This document shows, piece after piece, positions 24,660-34,396 of a stretch of DNA of 64,000 nt. The number at the start of each line of letters is the position of its first letter. Position 1 is the first letter of the stretch. The DNA lies in assembly GCA_021779835.1 (NCBI GenBank), contig JAJXZX010000004.1:1-64000 (forward strand), given 5' to 3'. This stretch comes from Pseudomonadota bacterium. Lineage in GTDB: Bacteria; Pseudomonadota; Alphaproteobacteria; Rhodobacterales; Rhodobacteraceae. A program made the position numbers and the translations under genes. The notes below the pieces were generated by a model that saw only the letters and a program-made list of their open reading frames with translations, did no database searches and had not been told where the DNA came from.

Positions 24660-25364
24660 CTATTGAGCGGCCCCGGCGCGCGCCGGGGACAGAGGAACAT
24701 CCATCTTGGTCAGGATGTCGCGCGAGATTGGGCAGCCGGCGTTGGGGTCGGGCGCGAAGGTCACCTGCGCCTCTTCCCAAATTGCATCCAACGCCGCCAG
24801 ATCCTCGGGGTTATCGTCTGGCTCTGCCAGCAAGGCCACCGCCACATCAGAGGCAACCTCGCCTTTGCCCAGATCGGCAAGTGCGGCCAACACCGCGGCA
24901 TAGGGCGTCTCGCGGCGCATCAGGCGTTCAGCCAGCACCGCGAGGATCGCGCCTGCATCCGCCAGAATCTCGCGCGCTTTGGCGACGGGCTGGGTGGAAA
25001 GATATTCCAGCAACACCGGCAGGTGGTCAGGCAGTTCCGGCCCGACCAGATCAAAGCCTCCTGCACGGTAGGTTTCCAGCAGATCCACCATCGCGCCGCC
25101 CCGATCCCGGCTTTCGCCGTGGATATGCTCAAACAGGTTCAGCGACAGGGTGCGCGAGCGGTCGAACAACAGCACATAGCCCTCTTGCAGATCAAGAACG
25201 TCCTCTGTTGCCAGCCGGTGCAGCAAGGGCTGCAATGAAGTGATCTGCGCCGCCGACAGCAGCGCCTCGTCCCGCAGGATGTCCCCGATGTCGGGGATCG
25301 CCAGTTGCAGATCATCCGAGGGATAGCTGAGCAGCGCCGACAGCGCCTTGAACGTGCGCATCAT
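24660..25364 (-). CDS. narJ: nitrate reductase molybdenum cofactor assembly chaperone
   Basis: 234 residues, helical TorD/NarJ fold. Recognisable segments: LSYPSDDLQLAIPDI, DRSRTLSLNLFEHIHGESRDRG, and LPVLLEYLS. It binds apo-NarG and holds it until the molybdenum cofactor is inserted. There are three nearby ATG codons (25370, 25364, 25361); AAAGGA sits best before 25364. The gene overlaps the narH end. Confidence 0.93.
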   Translation of the reverse strand: MMRTFKALSALLSYPSDDLQLAIPDIGDILRDEALLSAAQITSLQPLLHRLATEDVLDLQEGYVLLFDRSRTLSLNLFEHIHGESRDRGGAMVDLLETYRAGGFDLVGPELPDHLPVLLEYLSTQPVAKAREILADAGAILAVLAERLMRRETPYAAVLAALADLGKGEVASDVAVALLAEPDDNPEDLAALDAIWEEAQVTFAPDPNAGCPISRDILTKMDVPLSPARAGAAQ

Positions 25365-26881
25365 TGCCATCCATCCTTTGGTGTGACGAATTTTCGGCTG
25401 CCGAACAGCTTGCCGGAGCTTTCCCCCGACGAGCAGCCGTTGCCATCGGTGAACCCACAGCCGCCGCGCAGATCATAGGCATCCTCGACCACCTCGCGGT
25501 GCGTCGTCGGAATGACGAAACGATCCTCGTAATTGGCGATTGCCATCAGCTGATACATCTCGTCGATCTGTTGCGGCGTCATGCCGACCCGCTTGGCAAC
25601 GCCAAGGTTGATGACGCCATCGACGGTTTTCGACCGCATATAGGCGCGCATCGCCAGCATCCGTTCCAGTGCGGACACCACCGGCGCCTCATCACCCGCA
25701 GTCAGCAGGTTGGCGAGGTATTGCACCGGAATACGCAGGGATTTCACGTCTGGCATACCGTCTTCGGCGGCGATCATCCCCGCCTCGGCGGCGTTCTGGA
25801 TCGGCGACAGCGGCGGAACATACCAGACCATCGGCAGCGTGCGGTATTCGGGGTGCAGCGGGAAGGCGATCTTCCACTCTATCGCCATCTTCCAGATCGG
25901 CGAGTTGCGCGCGCCTTCGATCCAGTCCTCGGGCACGCCCTCGGCCCGCGCCGCGGCGATTACCGCCGGGTCGTTGGGGTCAAGGAACACGCCAAGCTGT
26001 GCATCATAGAGGTCTTTTTCGTTCTCGACCGACGCCGCCTCGGCGATTTTGTCGGCATCATAGAGCATCACGCCGATGTAGCGGATGCGCCCCACGCAGG
26101 TTTCCGAGCAGACCGTGGGCAGGCCGGATTCCAAACGCGGATAGCAGAGGGTGCATTTCTCGGATTTGCCCGAGGACCAGTTGTAGTAGATCTTTTTATA
26201 CGGGCAGGCAGAGACGCACATGCGCCAGCCGCGACATTTTTCCTGATCAATCAGAACGACGCCGTCTTCCTCGCGCTTGTAGATCGCGCCGGAGGGACAG
26301 GCCGATACGCAGGCCGGGTTGAGGCAGTGTTCGCAAAGACGCGGCAGATACATCATGAACGTCTGCTCATACAGACCATACATCTCTTTCTGGATGCCCT
26401 CGAAGTTGTAATCCTTGGAGCGCTTGGAAAACTCGCCACCAAGAATTTCTTCCCAGTTCGGGCCCCATTCGATCTTTTCCATCCGCTCGCCAGAGATCAG
26501 CGAGCGGGGGCGCGCCGTCGGGAACGCCTCCATCTCGGGGGCAGACTTCAGGTGGTCGTAGTCAAAGGTGAACGGCTCGTAATAGTCGTCGATCTCGGGC
26601 AGGTCGGGGTTGCCGAAGATGTTGGCAAGGATGCGCCATTTCGCGCCTTGCTTGGGGCGGATCTTGCCCGCCTTGGTGCGTTCCCAGCCGCCGTTCCAGC
26701 GTTTCTGATTTTCCCAATCCTTCGGATAACCGATGCCGGGCTTGGTTTCGACGTTGTTGAACCACGCGTATTCGACGCCGTCGCGGCTGGTCCAGACATT
26801 CTTGCAGGTGACGGAGCAGGTGTGGCAGCCGATACATTTGTCGAGGTTCAGCACCATGCCGATTTGCGCGCGGACCTTCAT
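25361..26881 (-). CDS. narH: respiratory nitrate reductase beta subunit (Fe-S)
   Basis: 506 residues. It carries three [4Fe-4S] and one [3Fe-4S] clusters that wire NarI to NarG: CIGCHTCSVTCKNVW, CEHCLNPACVSACPSG, the Trp-containing CRGWRMCVSACPYKK (the [3Fe-4S] site) and CTLCYPRLESGLPTVCSETC. The length matches NarH. It overlaps narG by four bases (ATGA) and narJ by a few. The C-terminal 200 residues include a Gly/Cys-rich tail, which is usual. Confidence 0.96.
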   Translation of the reverse strand: MKVRAQIGMVLNLDKCIGCHTCSVTCKNVWTSRDGVEYAWFNNVETKPGIGYPKDWENQKRWNGGWERTKAGKIRPKQGAKWRILANIFGNPDLPEIDDYYEPFTFDYDHLKSAPEMEAFPTARPRSLISGERMEKIEWGPNWEEILGGEFSKRSKDYNFEGIQKEMYGLYEQTFMMYLPRLCEHCLNPACVSACPSGAIYKREEDGVVLIDQEKCRGWRMCVSACPYKKIYYNWSSGKSEKCTLCYPRLESGLPTVCSETCVGRIRYIGVMLYDADKIAEAASVENEKDLYDAQLGVFLDPNDPAVIAAARAEGVPEDWIEGARNSPIWKMAIEWKIAFPLHPEYRTLPMVWYVPPLSPIQNAAEAGMIAAEDGMPDVKSLRIPVQYLANLLTAGDEAPVVSALERMLAMRAYMRSKTVDGVINLGVAKRVGMTPQQIDEMYQLMAIANYEDRFVIPTTHREVVEDAYDLRGGCGFTDGNGCSSGESSGKLFGSRKFVTPKDGWQ

Positions 26882-29800
26882 TCTGCTGCCTCCACTTTCG
26901 CGGGCTGGTCAAGCCAGTCCACCTTGTCCATCTTGCGCACGATCACGAATTCATCGCGGTTTGACCCAACCGGACCGTAATAGTTGAATCCGTAGCTAAG
27001 CTGCGCGTAGCCGCCGATCATATGCGTCGGCTTCAGCACCGTCCGCGTGACCGAGTTGTGGATACCGCCGCGTTTTCCGGTGATCTGGCTGCCGGGCGTG
27101 TTCAGGATCTTTTCCTGCGCGTGATACATGAAGAGATTGCCTTCCTTGATGCGCTGGCTGACCACACAGCGCGCAGTCAGCGCGCCGTTGGCGTTGAAAA
27201 CCTCGACCCAGTCGTTATCGACCAGCCCCGCCTTTTTCGCATCGACCTCGGAAATCCACACGATCGGCCCACCCCGGCTAAGCGTCTGCATGTGCAGGTT
27301 GTCGGTATAGGTCGAGTGAATGCCCCACTTCTGGTGCGGCGTGATGAAGTTCAGCACCACGGTTTTTGAATTGCCCGCCAGACCTACCACCGGCGCGATG
27401 GTCTTGAGGTCCACCGGCGGGCGCCATGTCACGAAGCCTTCGCCAAAGGCGCGCATCCATTCGTGGTCTTGATACAATTGCTGGCGCCCCGACAGGGTCC
27501 GCCACGGGATCAGCTCATGCACGTTGGTGTAGCCTGCGTTATAGCTGACCTCTTCGCTCTCAATCCCCGACCATGTGGGCGAGGAAATGATCTTGCGGGG
27601 TTGTGCCGCAATATCGCGGAAGCGGATCTTCTCGTCCTGCTTCGCGGCCGCCAGATGCGCGTGTTCGCGTCCGGTGATCTTTTCCAGCGCGTGCCAAGCC
27701 TTTACCGCCACCTGACCATTGGTTTCGGGCGCCAGCATCAGGATCATCTCTGCCGCGTCGATGGCGGTATCCAGCCGGGCGAGGCCCTTGGTCACGCCCT
27801 CTTCCGTCACACGCCCGTTCAGGTCTTGCAGGTGATGCACCTCGTCCTTGGTGTCCCAGGCGATGCCTTTGCCGCCGTTGCCGATCTTGTCCATCAGCGG
27901 GCCCATCGAGACGAACTTCTTGCCCAGGTTGGGATAATCCCGCTCGACCTCGATGTAATTCGGCGCCGTTTTGCCGGGGATCAAATCGCATTCGCCCTTT
28001 TTCCAATCGGCGACGACCGATTGCGCCAACTCGTTGGGCGTGTCGTGTTGCAAGGGCCAGGCGACGATGTCGTTTTCGACGCCCAACACCTCGGGCGCAA
28101 TGTCAGAGAACCGCGCCGCGATCAGCTTGAAGATTTCCCAATCCGTCTTGGACTCATACGCCGGGTCCACCGCAGCTTGCAGCGGGTGGATGAACGGGTG
28201 CATGTCCGATGTGTTGAGATCGTCCTTTTCATACCAACTCGCCGTCGGCAGCACGATGTCAGAGTAAACGCAGGTGGTGGACATGCGGAAGTCGAGTGTA
28301 ACCAGCAGGTCCAGCTTACCTTCAGGCGCTTTATCATGCCATTTCGCCTCAAGCGGTTTCTGGCGGCCCTCGTCGCCTAAATCCTTGCCCTGGATGCCGT
28401 GGTCGGTGCCAAGCAAGTGGCGCAGGAAATACTCGTGCCCCTTGCCCGACGAGCCCAGCAGGTTGGAGCGCCAGATAAAGAGGTTGCGCGGCCAGTTTTC
28501 CGGGGCATCCGGGTCTTGGCACGACATTTCCAGCGCGCCGGATTTCAGCGCCGCCGCGACATACTCTGCCCCCGTCTTGCCCGCCGCTTTCGCCGCACGG
28601 CCAACCTCCAGTGGGTTGGTTTTCAACTGTGGCGCAGACGGCAGCCAGCCCATGCGCTCGGCCTGAATGTTGTAGTCGATCAGGCTGCGTTCGGCCCAGT
28701 TGCCCGCAGGCGCGGTCGGCGACAGGATCTCCCCCGCGCTCACCGTTTCATAGCGCCATTGGTCGGTGTGGGCATAAAACGCGCTGGTGCCCGCCATCTG
28801 ACGTGGCGGGCGCGCCCAGTCCAGCGCGAAGGCCAGCGCCGTCCAGCCGGTCTGCGGGCGCAGCTTTTCCTGCCCGACATAGTGTGACCACCCGCCGCCA
28901 GACTGTCCGACGCAGCCGCACATCACCAGCATGTTGATGATGCCGCGATAGGCCATATCCATGTGATACCAGTGGTTCAAACCGGCGCCGAGTATGACCA
29001 TCGATTTGCCGTTGGTCTTTTCCGCGTTGGTGGCAAATTCACGCGCCACCGCGATGATGCGGTCGCGTTTGACGCCGGTGATTTTCTCGGCCCAAGCCGG
29101 GGTAAAGGGCACATCGGCGTCGAACGAGGTTGCCACGTTGTCGCCACCCAAGCCGCGGTCGAGCGAGTAGTTGGCGCAAAAAAGATCGAACACCGTAGTG
29201 ACCAGCACCTCGCCGTCCTTCAGCATCATCCGCTTGACCGGCACATTGCGCGTCAGCACCGCGCCGCGATTGTCGGCTACGAAATGCGAATGGGCCTCGC
29301 CGCCAAAATACGGGAAATCAACGCCGACCACATCGTCGCGGTCCTCTTCGAGCAGCAGCGTGGATTTGAGGTCAACCTCGGCCCCGGCGGCCTTCTCCTC
29401 AAGGTTCCAGTGCCCGTCTTGCCCCCAACGGAAGCCGATAGAGCCGTTGGGCACCACCACCTTGCCGGTTTTGGCGTCAAGACCCACCGTCTTCCAGTCC
29501 GGGTTGTTCGCCTCGCCCAAGGCATCGGTGAAATCGGCGGCGCGCAGCATCCGGCCCGGGATATAGTTTCCGTCCTTTTCCTCCAGCTTTACCAGCAAGG
29601 GGAAGTCGGAATATTTGCGGGTATAATCCTCGAAATAGGGCACCTGCCGGTCAAGGTGATACTCGCGCAGGATGACATGGCCAAACGCCATCGCAAGCGC
29701 TGCATCGGTGCCCGCCTGCGGATTCAGCCAGATGTCACCGAACTTGGCGGCTTCGGAATAGTCGGGGCTGATTACCGCGGATTTCGCACCGCGATAGCGC

Positions 29801-30612
29801 GCCTCGGTATAGAAATGCGCGTCGGGCGTGCGCGTCTGTGGCACGTTGGAGCCCCAGAGGATCATGAAGCTGGAGTTGTACCAATCCGCGCTTTCCGGCA
29901 CGTCGGTCTGCTCGCCCCAGGTCTGCGGGCTGGCGGGAGGCAGGTCGCAATACCAATCATAGAATGACAGGCAAGTGCCACCCAGCAAACTGAGATAGCG
30001 CGCACCGGCCGCGTAAGAGACCATCGACATCGCCGGGATCGGCGAGAAGCCGAAGACGCGATCAGGGCCGTAGGTCTTGGTGGTATAGGCGTTCGCTGCG
30101 GCGATAATCTCGGTCACCTCGTCCCAGGAGGCGCGCACAAAGCCGCCCTTGCCGCGCGTGCGGGTGTAACCCGCCCGTTTTTCGGGCGCGCTCTGGATCG
30201 CCGTCCATGCCTCGATCGGTGACATCGTGCGGCGCAGGTCGCGCCACATGCGGTAAAGCTTGCCGCGGATCAGCGGGGTCTTTACCCGGTTGGCCGAGTA
30301 AAGATACCAGCTATAGCTCGCCCCCCGCGCGCAACCGCGCGGTTCGTGGTTGGGCATATCCGGGCGGGTGCGCGGGTAGTCGGTCTGCTGCGTCTCCCAC
30401 GTCACGATGCCGGACTTGACGTAGATCTTCCACGAACAAGACCCGGTGCAGTTCACCCCATGGGTGGAGCGCACGATTTTGTCGTGCCGCCAACGGTTGC
30501 GATAGGTTTCCTCCCAGTCGCGGCTTTCGATCGTAGTCTGACCATGGCCCCCTGCAAATGTATCAACGCGGTTGGATTTGAAGAAATTGAGGCGGTCGAG
30601 AAGATGGCTCAT
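26878..30612 (-). CDS. narG: respiratory nitrate reductase alpha subunit (Mo-bisMGD)
   Basis: 1244 residues, full length for NarG. It reduces nitrate to nitrite on the cytoplasmic face. The FS0 cluster region is STHGVNCTGSCSWKIYVKSG (His ligand plus cysteines), followed by RGCARGASYSWYLYSANR. The Mo-cofactor binding region includes PAMSMVSYAAGARYLSLLGG and the catalytic-Asp segment WYCDLPPASPQTWGEQTDV. AAAGGAG lies before the ATG. It starts 17 bases after narK and is the second gene of the operon. Confidence 0.97.
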   Translation of the reverse strand: MSHLLDRLNFFKSNRVDTFAGGHGQTTIESRDWEETYRNRWRHDKIVRSTHGVNCTGSCSWKIYVKSGIVTWETQQTDYPRTRPDMPNHEPRGCARGASYSWYLYSANRVKTPLIRGKLYRMWRDLRRTMSPIEAWTAIQSAPEKRAGYTRTRGKGGFVRASWDEVTEIIAAANAYTTKTYGPDRVFGFSPIPAMSMVSYAAGARYLSLLGGTCLSFYDWYCDLPPASPQTWGEQTDVPESADWYNSSFMILWGSNVPQTRTPDAHFYTEARYRGAKSAVISPDYSEAAKFGDIWLNPQAGTDAALAMAFGHVILREYHLDRQVPYFEDYTRKYSDFPLLVKLEEKDGNYIPGRMLRAADFTDALGEANNPDWKTVGLDAKTGKVVVPNGSIGFRWGQDGHWNLEEKAAGAEVDLKSTLLLEEDRDDVVGVDFPYFGGEAHSHFVADNRGAVLTRNVPVKRMMLKDGEVLVTTVFDLFCANYSLDRGLGGDNVATSFDADVPFTPAWAEKITGVKRDRIIAVAREFATNAEKTNGKSMVILGAGLNHWYHMDMAYRGIINMLVMCGCVGQSGGGWSHYVGQEKLRPQTGWTALAFALDWARPPRQMAGTSAFYAHTDQWRYETVSAGEILSPTAPAGNWAERSLIDYNIQAERMGWLPSAPQLKTNPLEVGRAAKAAGKTGAEYVAAALKSGALEMSCQDPDAPENWPRNLFIWRSNLLGSSGKGHEYFLRHLLGTDHGIQGKDLGDEGRQKPLEAKWHDKAPEGKLDLLVTLDFRMSTTCVYSDIVLPTASWYEKDDLNTSDMHPFIHPLQAAVDPAYESKTDWEIFKLIAARFSDIAPEVLGVENDIVAWPLQHDTPNELAQSVVADWKKGECDLIPGKTAPNYIEVERDYPNLGKKFVSMGPLMDKIGNGGKGIAWDTKDEVHHLQDLNGRVTEEGVTKGLARLDTAIDAAEMILMLAPETNGQVAVKAWHALEKITGREHAHLAAAKQDEKIRFRDIAAQPRKIISSPTWSGIESEEVSYNAGYTNVHELIPWRTLSGRQQLYQDHEWMRAFGEGFVTWRPPVDLKTIAPVVGLAGNSKTVVLNFITPHQKWGIHSTYTDNLHMQTLSRGGPIVWISEVDAKKAGLVDNDWVEVFNANGALTARCVVSQRIKEGNLFMYHAQEKILNTPGSQITGKRGGIHNSVTRTVLKPTHMIGGYAQLSYGFNYYGPVGSNRDEFVIVRKMDKVDWLDQPAKVEAAE

Positions 30613-30629
30613 CTTGCTCTCCTTTCAGG

Positions 30630-33353
30630 TCAGGCTTTGACGGTTGATGCAGGGGTGCCGCGTTCGGCGGTATAAAGGAGGCCACCGCGCCGGGTGTAAT
30701 AGGCCCAGGTCAGCACCGCGCAGAGGATGTAGAACGCCATGAAGCCCCACAGCGCCGCCGCCGGCCCGCCGGTCATGGCGATAGAGCTGCCGTAGGCTTT
30801 GGGGATAAAGAACGCGCCATAGGCCGCGATGGCTGACGTAAAGGCGATGATCGCGGCGCTTTCGCGGTCGGCCTGCTTGCGCAGATCGTCGCCCTTCAGG
30901 CCCGGCATCAGGCGCGGCACTTCACGCCCCATGATCACGGGGATCATCTGGAAGGTCGAGGCGTTGCCGATGCCGGTCAGGAAGAACAGCGCCATGAAGG
31001 AGATGAAGAACCCCATGAAGGCGCCGGGCTGGTCCTTGATGCCGAGGAAGAAGATCACCCCAAAGACGGCGGCGATCATGCCGACGAAGGTCCAGAACGT
31101 CACCCGACCGCCACCGAAGCGATCAGAGACCCAGCCGGTTCCCGCGCGGGAAAGCGCGCCGACCAGCGGGCCAAGGAACACCAGTTGCAGCGAGTTCACG
31201 TCGGGGAACATCATCTTTGCCAGCAACGGGAAGCCCGCCGAATAGCCGATGAAGCTGCCGAAGGTGCCCGTATAGAGGATGCACATGATCCAGTTGTGCT
31301 TGCGCGAGAAGATGATCGCCTGCTCGGCAAAGCTCGCCTTGGCATCGGCGATGTCATTCATGCCCAGCCAGGCCGCGATGGTCGAGGCGATGATGAACGG
31401 CACCCAGACAAAGCCTGCGTTCTGCATCCATAGATGGCCGCCCTTGCTCATGACTTGCGCGCCGCCACCCATGATCCCGAACACGCTGGAGGTGATGACG
31501 ATCGGCACCAGAAACTGCATCACCGAGACGCCAAGGTTGCCAAGCCCCGCGTTCAGCGCCAGCGCGTTGCCCTTTTCCGCCTTTGGGTAGAAGAAGGCGA
31601 TGTTGGCCATCGACGAGGCGAAGTTGCCGCCACCAAAGCCGCACAACAGCGCGAGGGCGAGGAAGATCAGGTAGGGCGTCTGCGGGTTCTGCACCGCATA
31701 CCCGATGCCCATCGCCGGGATCAGCAGCGAGGCGGTGGACAGCGTGGTCCACAACCTGCCACCGAAAATCGGCACCATGAAGCTGTAGAAGATGCGAAAG
31801 GTCGCGCCGGAAAGCCCCGGCAATGCCGCCAGCCAGAACAACTGCCCCGGCGTGAAGGCGAAGCCGATGGCGGGTAGCCGCGCCACCACGACCGACCATA
31901 CCATCCAGACGCTGAATGCCAGCAGCAGCGCGGGAATCGAGATCCACAGGTTGCGGCGCGCGATGCGGCGCCCTTTCGCCTGCCAGAAGGCGGGGTCTTC
32001 GGGCGTCCACTCCTCCAGCGTATGGGCGGCGGAAACGCCACCGGTCCGCAGCATCCCCTGCATCTCGGGCAGCTCAGGCAATGCGTCGAGCGATGCGCCC
32101 TGCGCCCTGCGCTCCATGTGCCGGATCGCCATGTGCATCCAGGCCAGCGAGGCGCCGACCAGAAGGAACATCAGCGCGAAGGCCGAGGTATAGATTCCGG
32201 TAAGGTCCAGCGCGGCGCCGAACAGGATCGGCAGCACGAAGCCGCCCAGCCCGCCGATCATGCCGACCAGCCCGCCGACCGCACCCACATGTTCAGGGTA
32301 GTAAACCGGGATGTGCTTGAACACCGCCGCCTTGCCGAGGCTCATGAAGAACCCCAGCACGAACAGCGTGATGACGAAGGGCACGAAGTCCATCTGCGTC
32401 GAAAACGCGATCGGGCCAGTCTTGCCCTGAATAACATAGTCCGTCGCCGGATAGGACAGCATGAACAACAGGATGGTGGCGAAGCCGAGGCTCCAGTACA
32501 TCACCGCCCGCGCGCCGAACCGGTCGGACAGGTGGCCGCCATAGGCGCGGAACAGCGAGGCCGACAGCCCGAACGCCGCCGCCGCCATGCCCGCCGCGCG
32601 GATGCCAACGCCATACACCTCGACAAGGTAGTGCGGCAGCCAGAGGTCCAGCGCGACGAAACCGCCGAAGACGAAGAAGTAGTACAGCGAGAAGCGCCAG
32701 ACCTGAAGGTTCTTCAGCGGCGCGAATTGCTCGGCCAGCGTCGGCGCGCGTGCGCCTGAGGCGCGGCGGGCGACCAGTGCGGGATCATCCTTGGCGAAGA
32801 GGTAGAACACCACGCCCATCACCAGAAGGCCGACCGACCAGACATGCGCAACCCCGTGCCAGCCAAAGGCAACCATCACGAACGGCGCGACGAAGGTGGT
32901 GACGGCGGCGCCGACGTTGCCCGCGCCAAAGATGCCAAGCGCGGTGCCCTGCTTGCCCGCGCCATACCAGCGCGACACATAGGCCACCCCGATGATGAAA
33001 GAGCCACCAGCAAGGCCGATCCCGAGCGCCGCGATCAGATACATTGTGTAGCTCGACGCCCAGGTCAGCATCCAGGTCGCCGCCGCCGTCAGCACCATCT
33101 GCGACGTGAAGACGATCCGGCCACCGTATTTCTCGGTCAGAACGCCCAGAAAGAGCCGCGTGATCGATCCGGTCAGAACCGGTGTGGCGACCAGCAAGCC
33201 GAACTGGAATTCGTTGAGCCCGATCTCTGCCTTGATCGCCACGCCGATGATCGAAAAGATCGTCCACACCGCGAAGCATGCAGTAAACGCGACTGTGCTA
33301 AGGGCCAGTGCGCGTCCGCGATCGCCTTCCGATACATTTACCTTGTCCAGCAT
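30630..33353 (-). CDS. narK: fused NarK1-NarK2 nitrate/nitrite transporter
   Basis: 907 residues composed of two complete 12-helix major-facilitator units joined near residues 405-465 (the linker contains ERRAQGASLDALPELPEM). The first half has the NarK1-type signature (nitrate/proton symport) and the second the NarK2-type (nitrate/nitrite antiport), each with its nitrate signature region (AGNVGAAVTTFVAP in the first, GGGNFASSMANIAFF in the second). The same fusion is known from Paracoccus denitrificans. First gene of narKGHJI, with an FNR-type site 62 bases before the ATG. Confidence 0.94.
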   Translation of the reverse strand: MLDKVNVSEGDRGRALALSTVAFTACFAVWTIFSIIGVAIKAEIGLNEFQFGLLVATPVLTGSITRLFLGVLTEKYGGRIVFTSQMVLTAAATWMLTWASSYTMYLIAALGIGLAGGSFIIGVAYVSRWYGAGKQGTALGIFGAGNVGAAVTTFVAPFVMVAFGWHGVAHVWSVGLLVMGVVFYLFAKDDPALVARRASGARAPTLAEQFAPLKNLQVWRFSLYYFFVFGGFVALDLWLPHYLVEVYGVGIRAAGMAAAAFGLSASLFRAYGGHLSDRFGARAVMYWSLGFATILLFMLSYPATDYVIQGKTGPIAFSTQMDFVPFVITLFVLGFFMSLGKAAVFKHIPVYYPEHVGAVGGLVGMIGGLGGFVLPILFGAALDLTGIYTSAFALMFLLVGASLAWMHMAIRHMERRAQGASLDALPELPEMQGMLRTGGVSAAHTLEEWTPEDPAFWQAKGRRIARRNLWISIPALLLAFSVWMVWSVVVARLPAIGFAFTPGQLFWLAALPGLSGATFRIFYSFMVPIFGGRLWTTLSTASLLIPAMGIGYAVQNPQTPYLIFLALALLCGFGGGNFASSMANIAFFYPKAEKGNALALNAGLGNLGVSVMQFLVPIVITSSVFGIMGGGAQVMSKGGHLWMQNAGFVWVPFIIASTIAAWLGMNDIADAKASFAEQAIIFSRKHNWIMCILYTGTFGSFIGYSAGFPLLAKMMFPDVNSLQLVFLGPLVGALSRAGTGWVSDRFGGGRVTFWTFVGMIAAVFGVIFFLGIKDQPGAFMGFFISFMALFFLTGIGNASTFQMIPVIMGREVPRLMPGLKGDDLRKQADRESAAIIAFTSAIAAYGAFFIPKAYGSSIAMTGGPAAALWGFMAFYILCAVLTWAYYTRRGGLLYTAERGTPASTVKA

Positions 33354-33414
33354 TGTTCACTCCACCGTTTCGTCGACAGTGAAAATGCAAGACCGCGGGG
33401 GTGATATATCCGAT

Positions 33415-33428
33415 TTGACACAGATCAA
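33415..33428 (-). promoter_or_regulatory. FNR/NarR-type site upstream of narK
   Basis: TTGACACAGATCAA matches the TTGAT-N4-ATCAA class at all but one key position. It lies 62 bases before narK and 165 bases before narR, so it most likely activates the nar operon under low oxygen or nitrate. Confidence 0.65.
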
Positions 33429-33592
33429 TTTGTGCGCGTCGCCGCCAGAATTCATACCGGATTTGATTCCCTGCGACGGACCACCTAACGCCCGTTAATT
33501 TTGCGTGGAGAGCTTGGTAGGTCGCGTCTGGACCTCAGTCACCACATGGCTTACCATTTATCAATCGTAACGAAAGAACTTGGGGGCGATTC

Positions 33593-34396
33593 GTGCGTGA
33601 TAGTGAGCTTGCTGAAATCCGGAAGTTGCCGCTGTTCTGCTCAATGGCAGAAGAGAACTTCCATGTGCTGACCCACGCGGCTTATGACCAGACCTTTCCT
33701 GCGCAGGTGCAACTGATCGAGGAAGGCGCTGTGGCCGACTTCCTGCATGTCGTCGTAGAAGGCTCAGTCGAGCTTTTCGCCGACTGGCAGGGACGCGAAA
33801 CGACAATGGCTGTCGTTCCCCCGGTCTCGACGTTCATCCTCGCCGCCAGCATCATGGACGCGCCCTACCTCATGTCGGCACGCACACTGGGGCGGACACG
33901 CATCATCCTGCTGCCCAGCGTCAATCTGCGCACAATGTTCCAGACCGACCCAAATTTTGCCATGGCTACCATCTCGGAGCTTGCGGCCAGCTACCGCAGC
34001 GTCGTGCGCCACACGAAGAATTTGAAGCTCCGCACCGCGCGCGAGCGACTGGCGGCCTATTTGCTCACGCACGCGACGTCCGGACGACGCGGCGCAAGCT
34101 TCACTCTCCCTGTGGAAAAACGTTTGCTTGCCTCGTTTCTCGGGGTGACACCAGAGAGCCTTTCGAGGCTGATGAAATCTCTTCAGGATTTTGGGGTCAA
34201 CGTTGACGGCCAGCGGATCACCATCACCGACCCGTCAGCGCTGGCGAAAATTGCAATACTCTCACCCCAGATGGACGGGCCGGATTCTAACGGCGTGACG
34301 ACAGGAATCGGCTTGCCCGACGTGAATCTGGAACCGAAGGAATCGCCGAAATACCCCATCAAGACTATCAAAGAGGCGAAGCTAAGCCTCTTTTAA
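33593..34396 (+). CDS. narR: Crp/Fnr-family nitrate-responsive activator NarR
   Basis: 267 residues. Cyclic-nucleotide-like beta roll (FPAQVQLIEEGAVADFLHVV and VEGSVELFADW), a dimer helix, and a helix-turn-helix ending LLASFLGVTPESLSRLMKSL. There is no N-terminal cysteine cluster, so it is not an oxygen-sensing FNR; NarR proteins sense nitrate or nitrite and activate narK. It diverges from narK as in Paracoccus. The start is GTG after GGGGG. The tail after the DNA-binding domain is about 35 residues longer than usual and Pro/Lys-rich. Confidence 0.88.
   Translation: MRDSELAEIRKLPLFCSMAEENFHVLTHAAYDQTFPAQVQLIEEGAVADFLHVVVEGSVELFADWQGRETTMAVVPPVSTFILAASIMDAPYLMSARTLGRTRIILLPSVNLRTMFQTDPNFAMATISELAASYRSVVRHTKNLKLRTARERLAAYLLTHATSGRRGASFTLPVEKRLLASFLGVTPESLSRLMKSLQDFGVNVDGQRITITDPSALAKIAILSPQMDGPDSNGVTTGIGLPDVNLEPKESPKYPIKTIKEAKLSLF

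Noticed and set aside
25364-26980. 538-codon plus-strand frame over narH
   Set aside because: Mirror image of narH, which has all its cysteine clusters; the plus-strand product has no family character.
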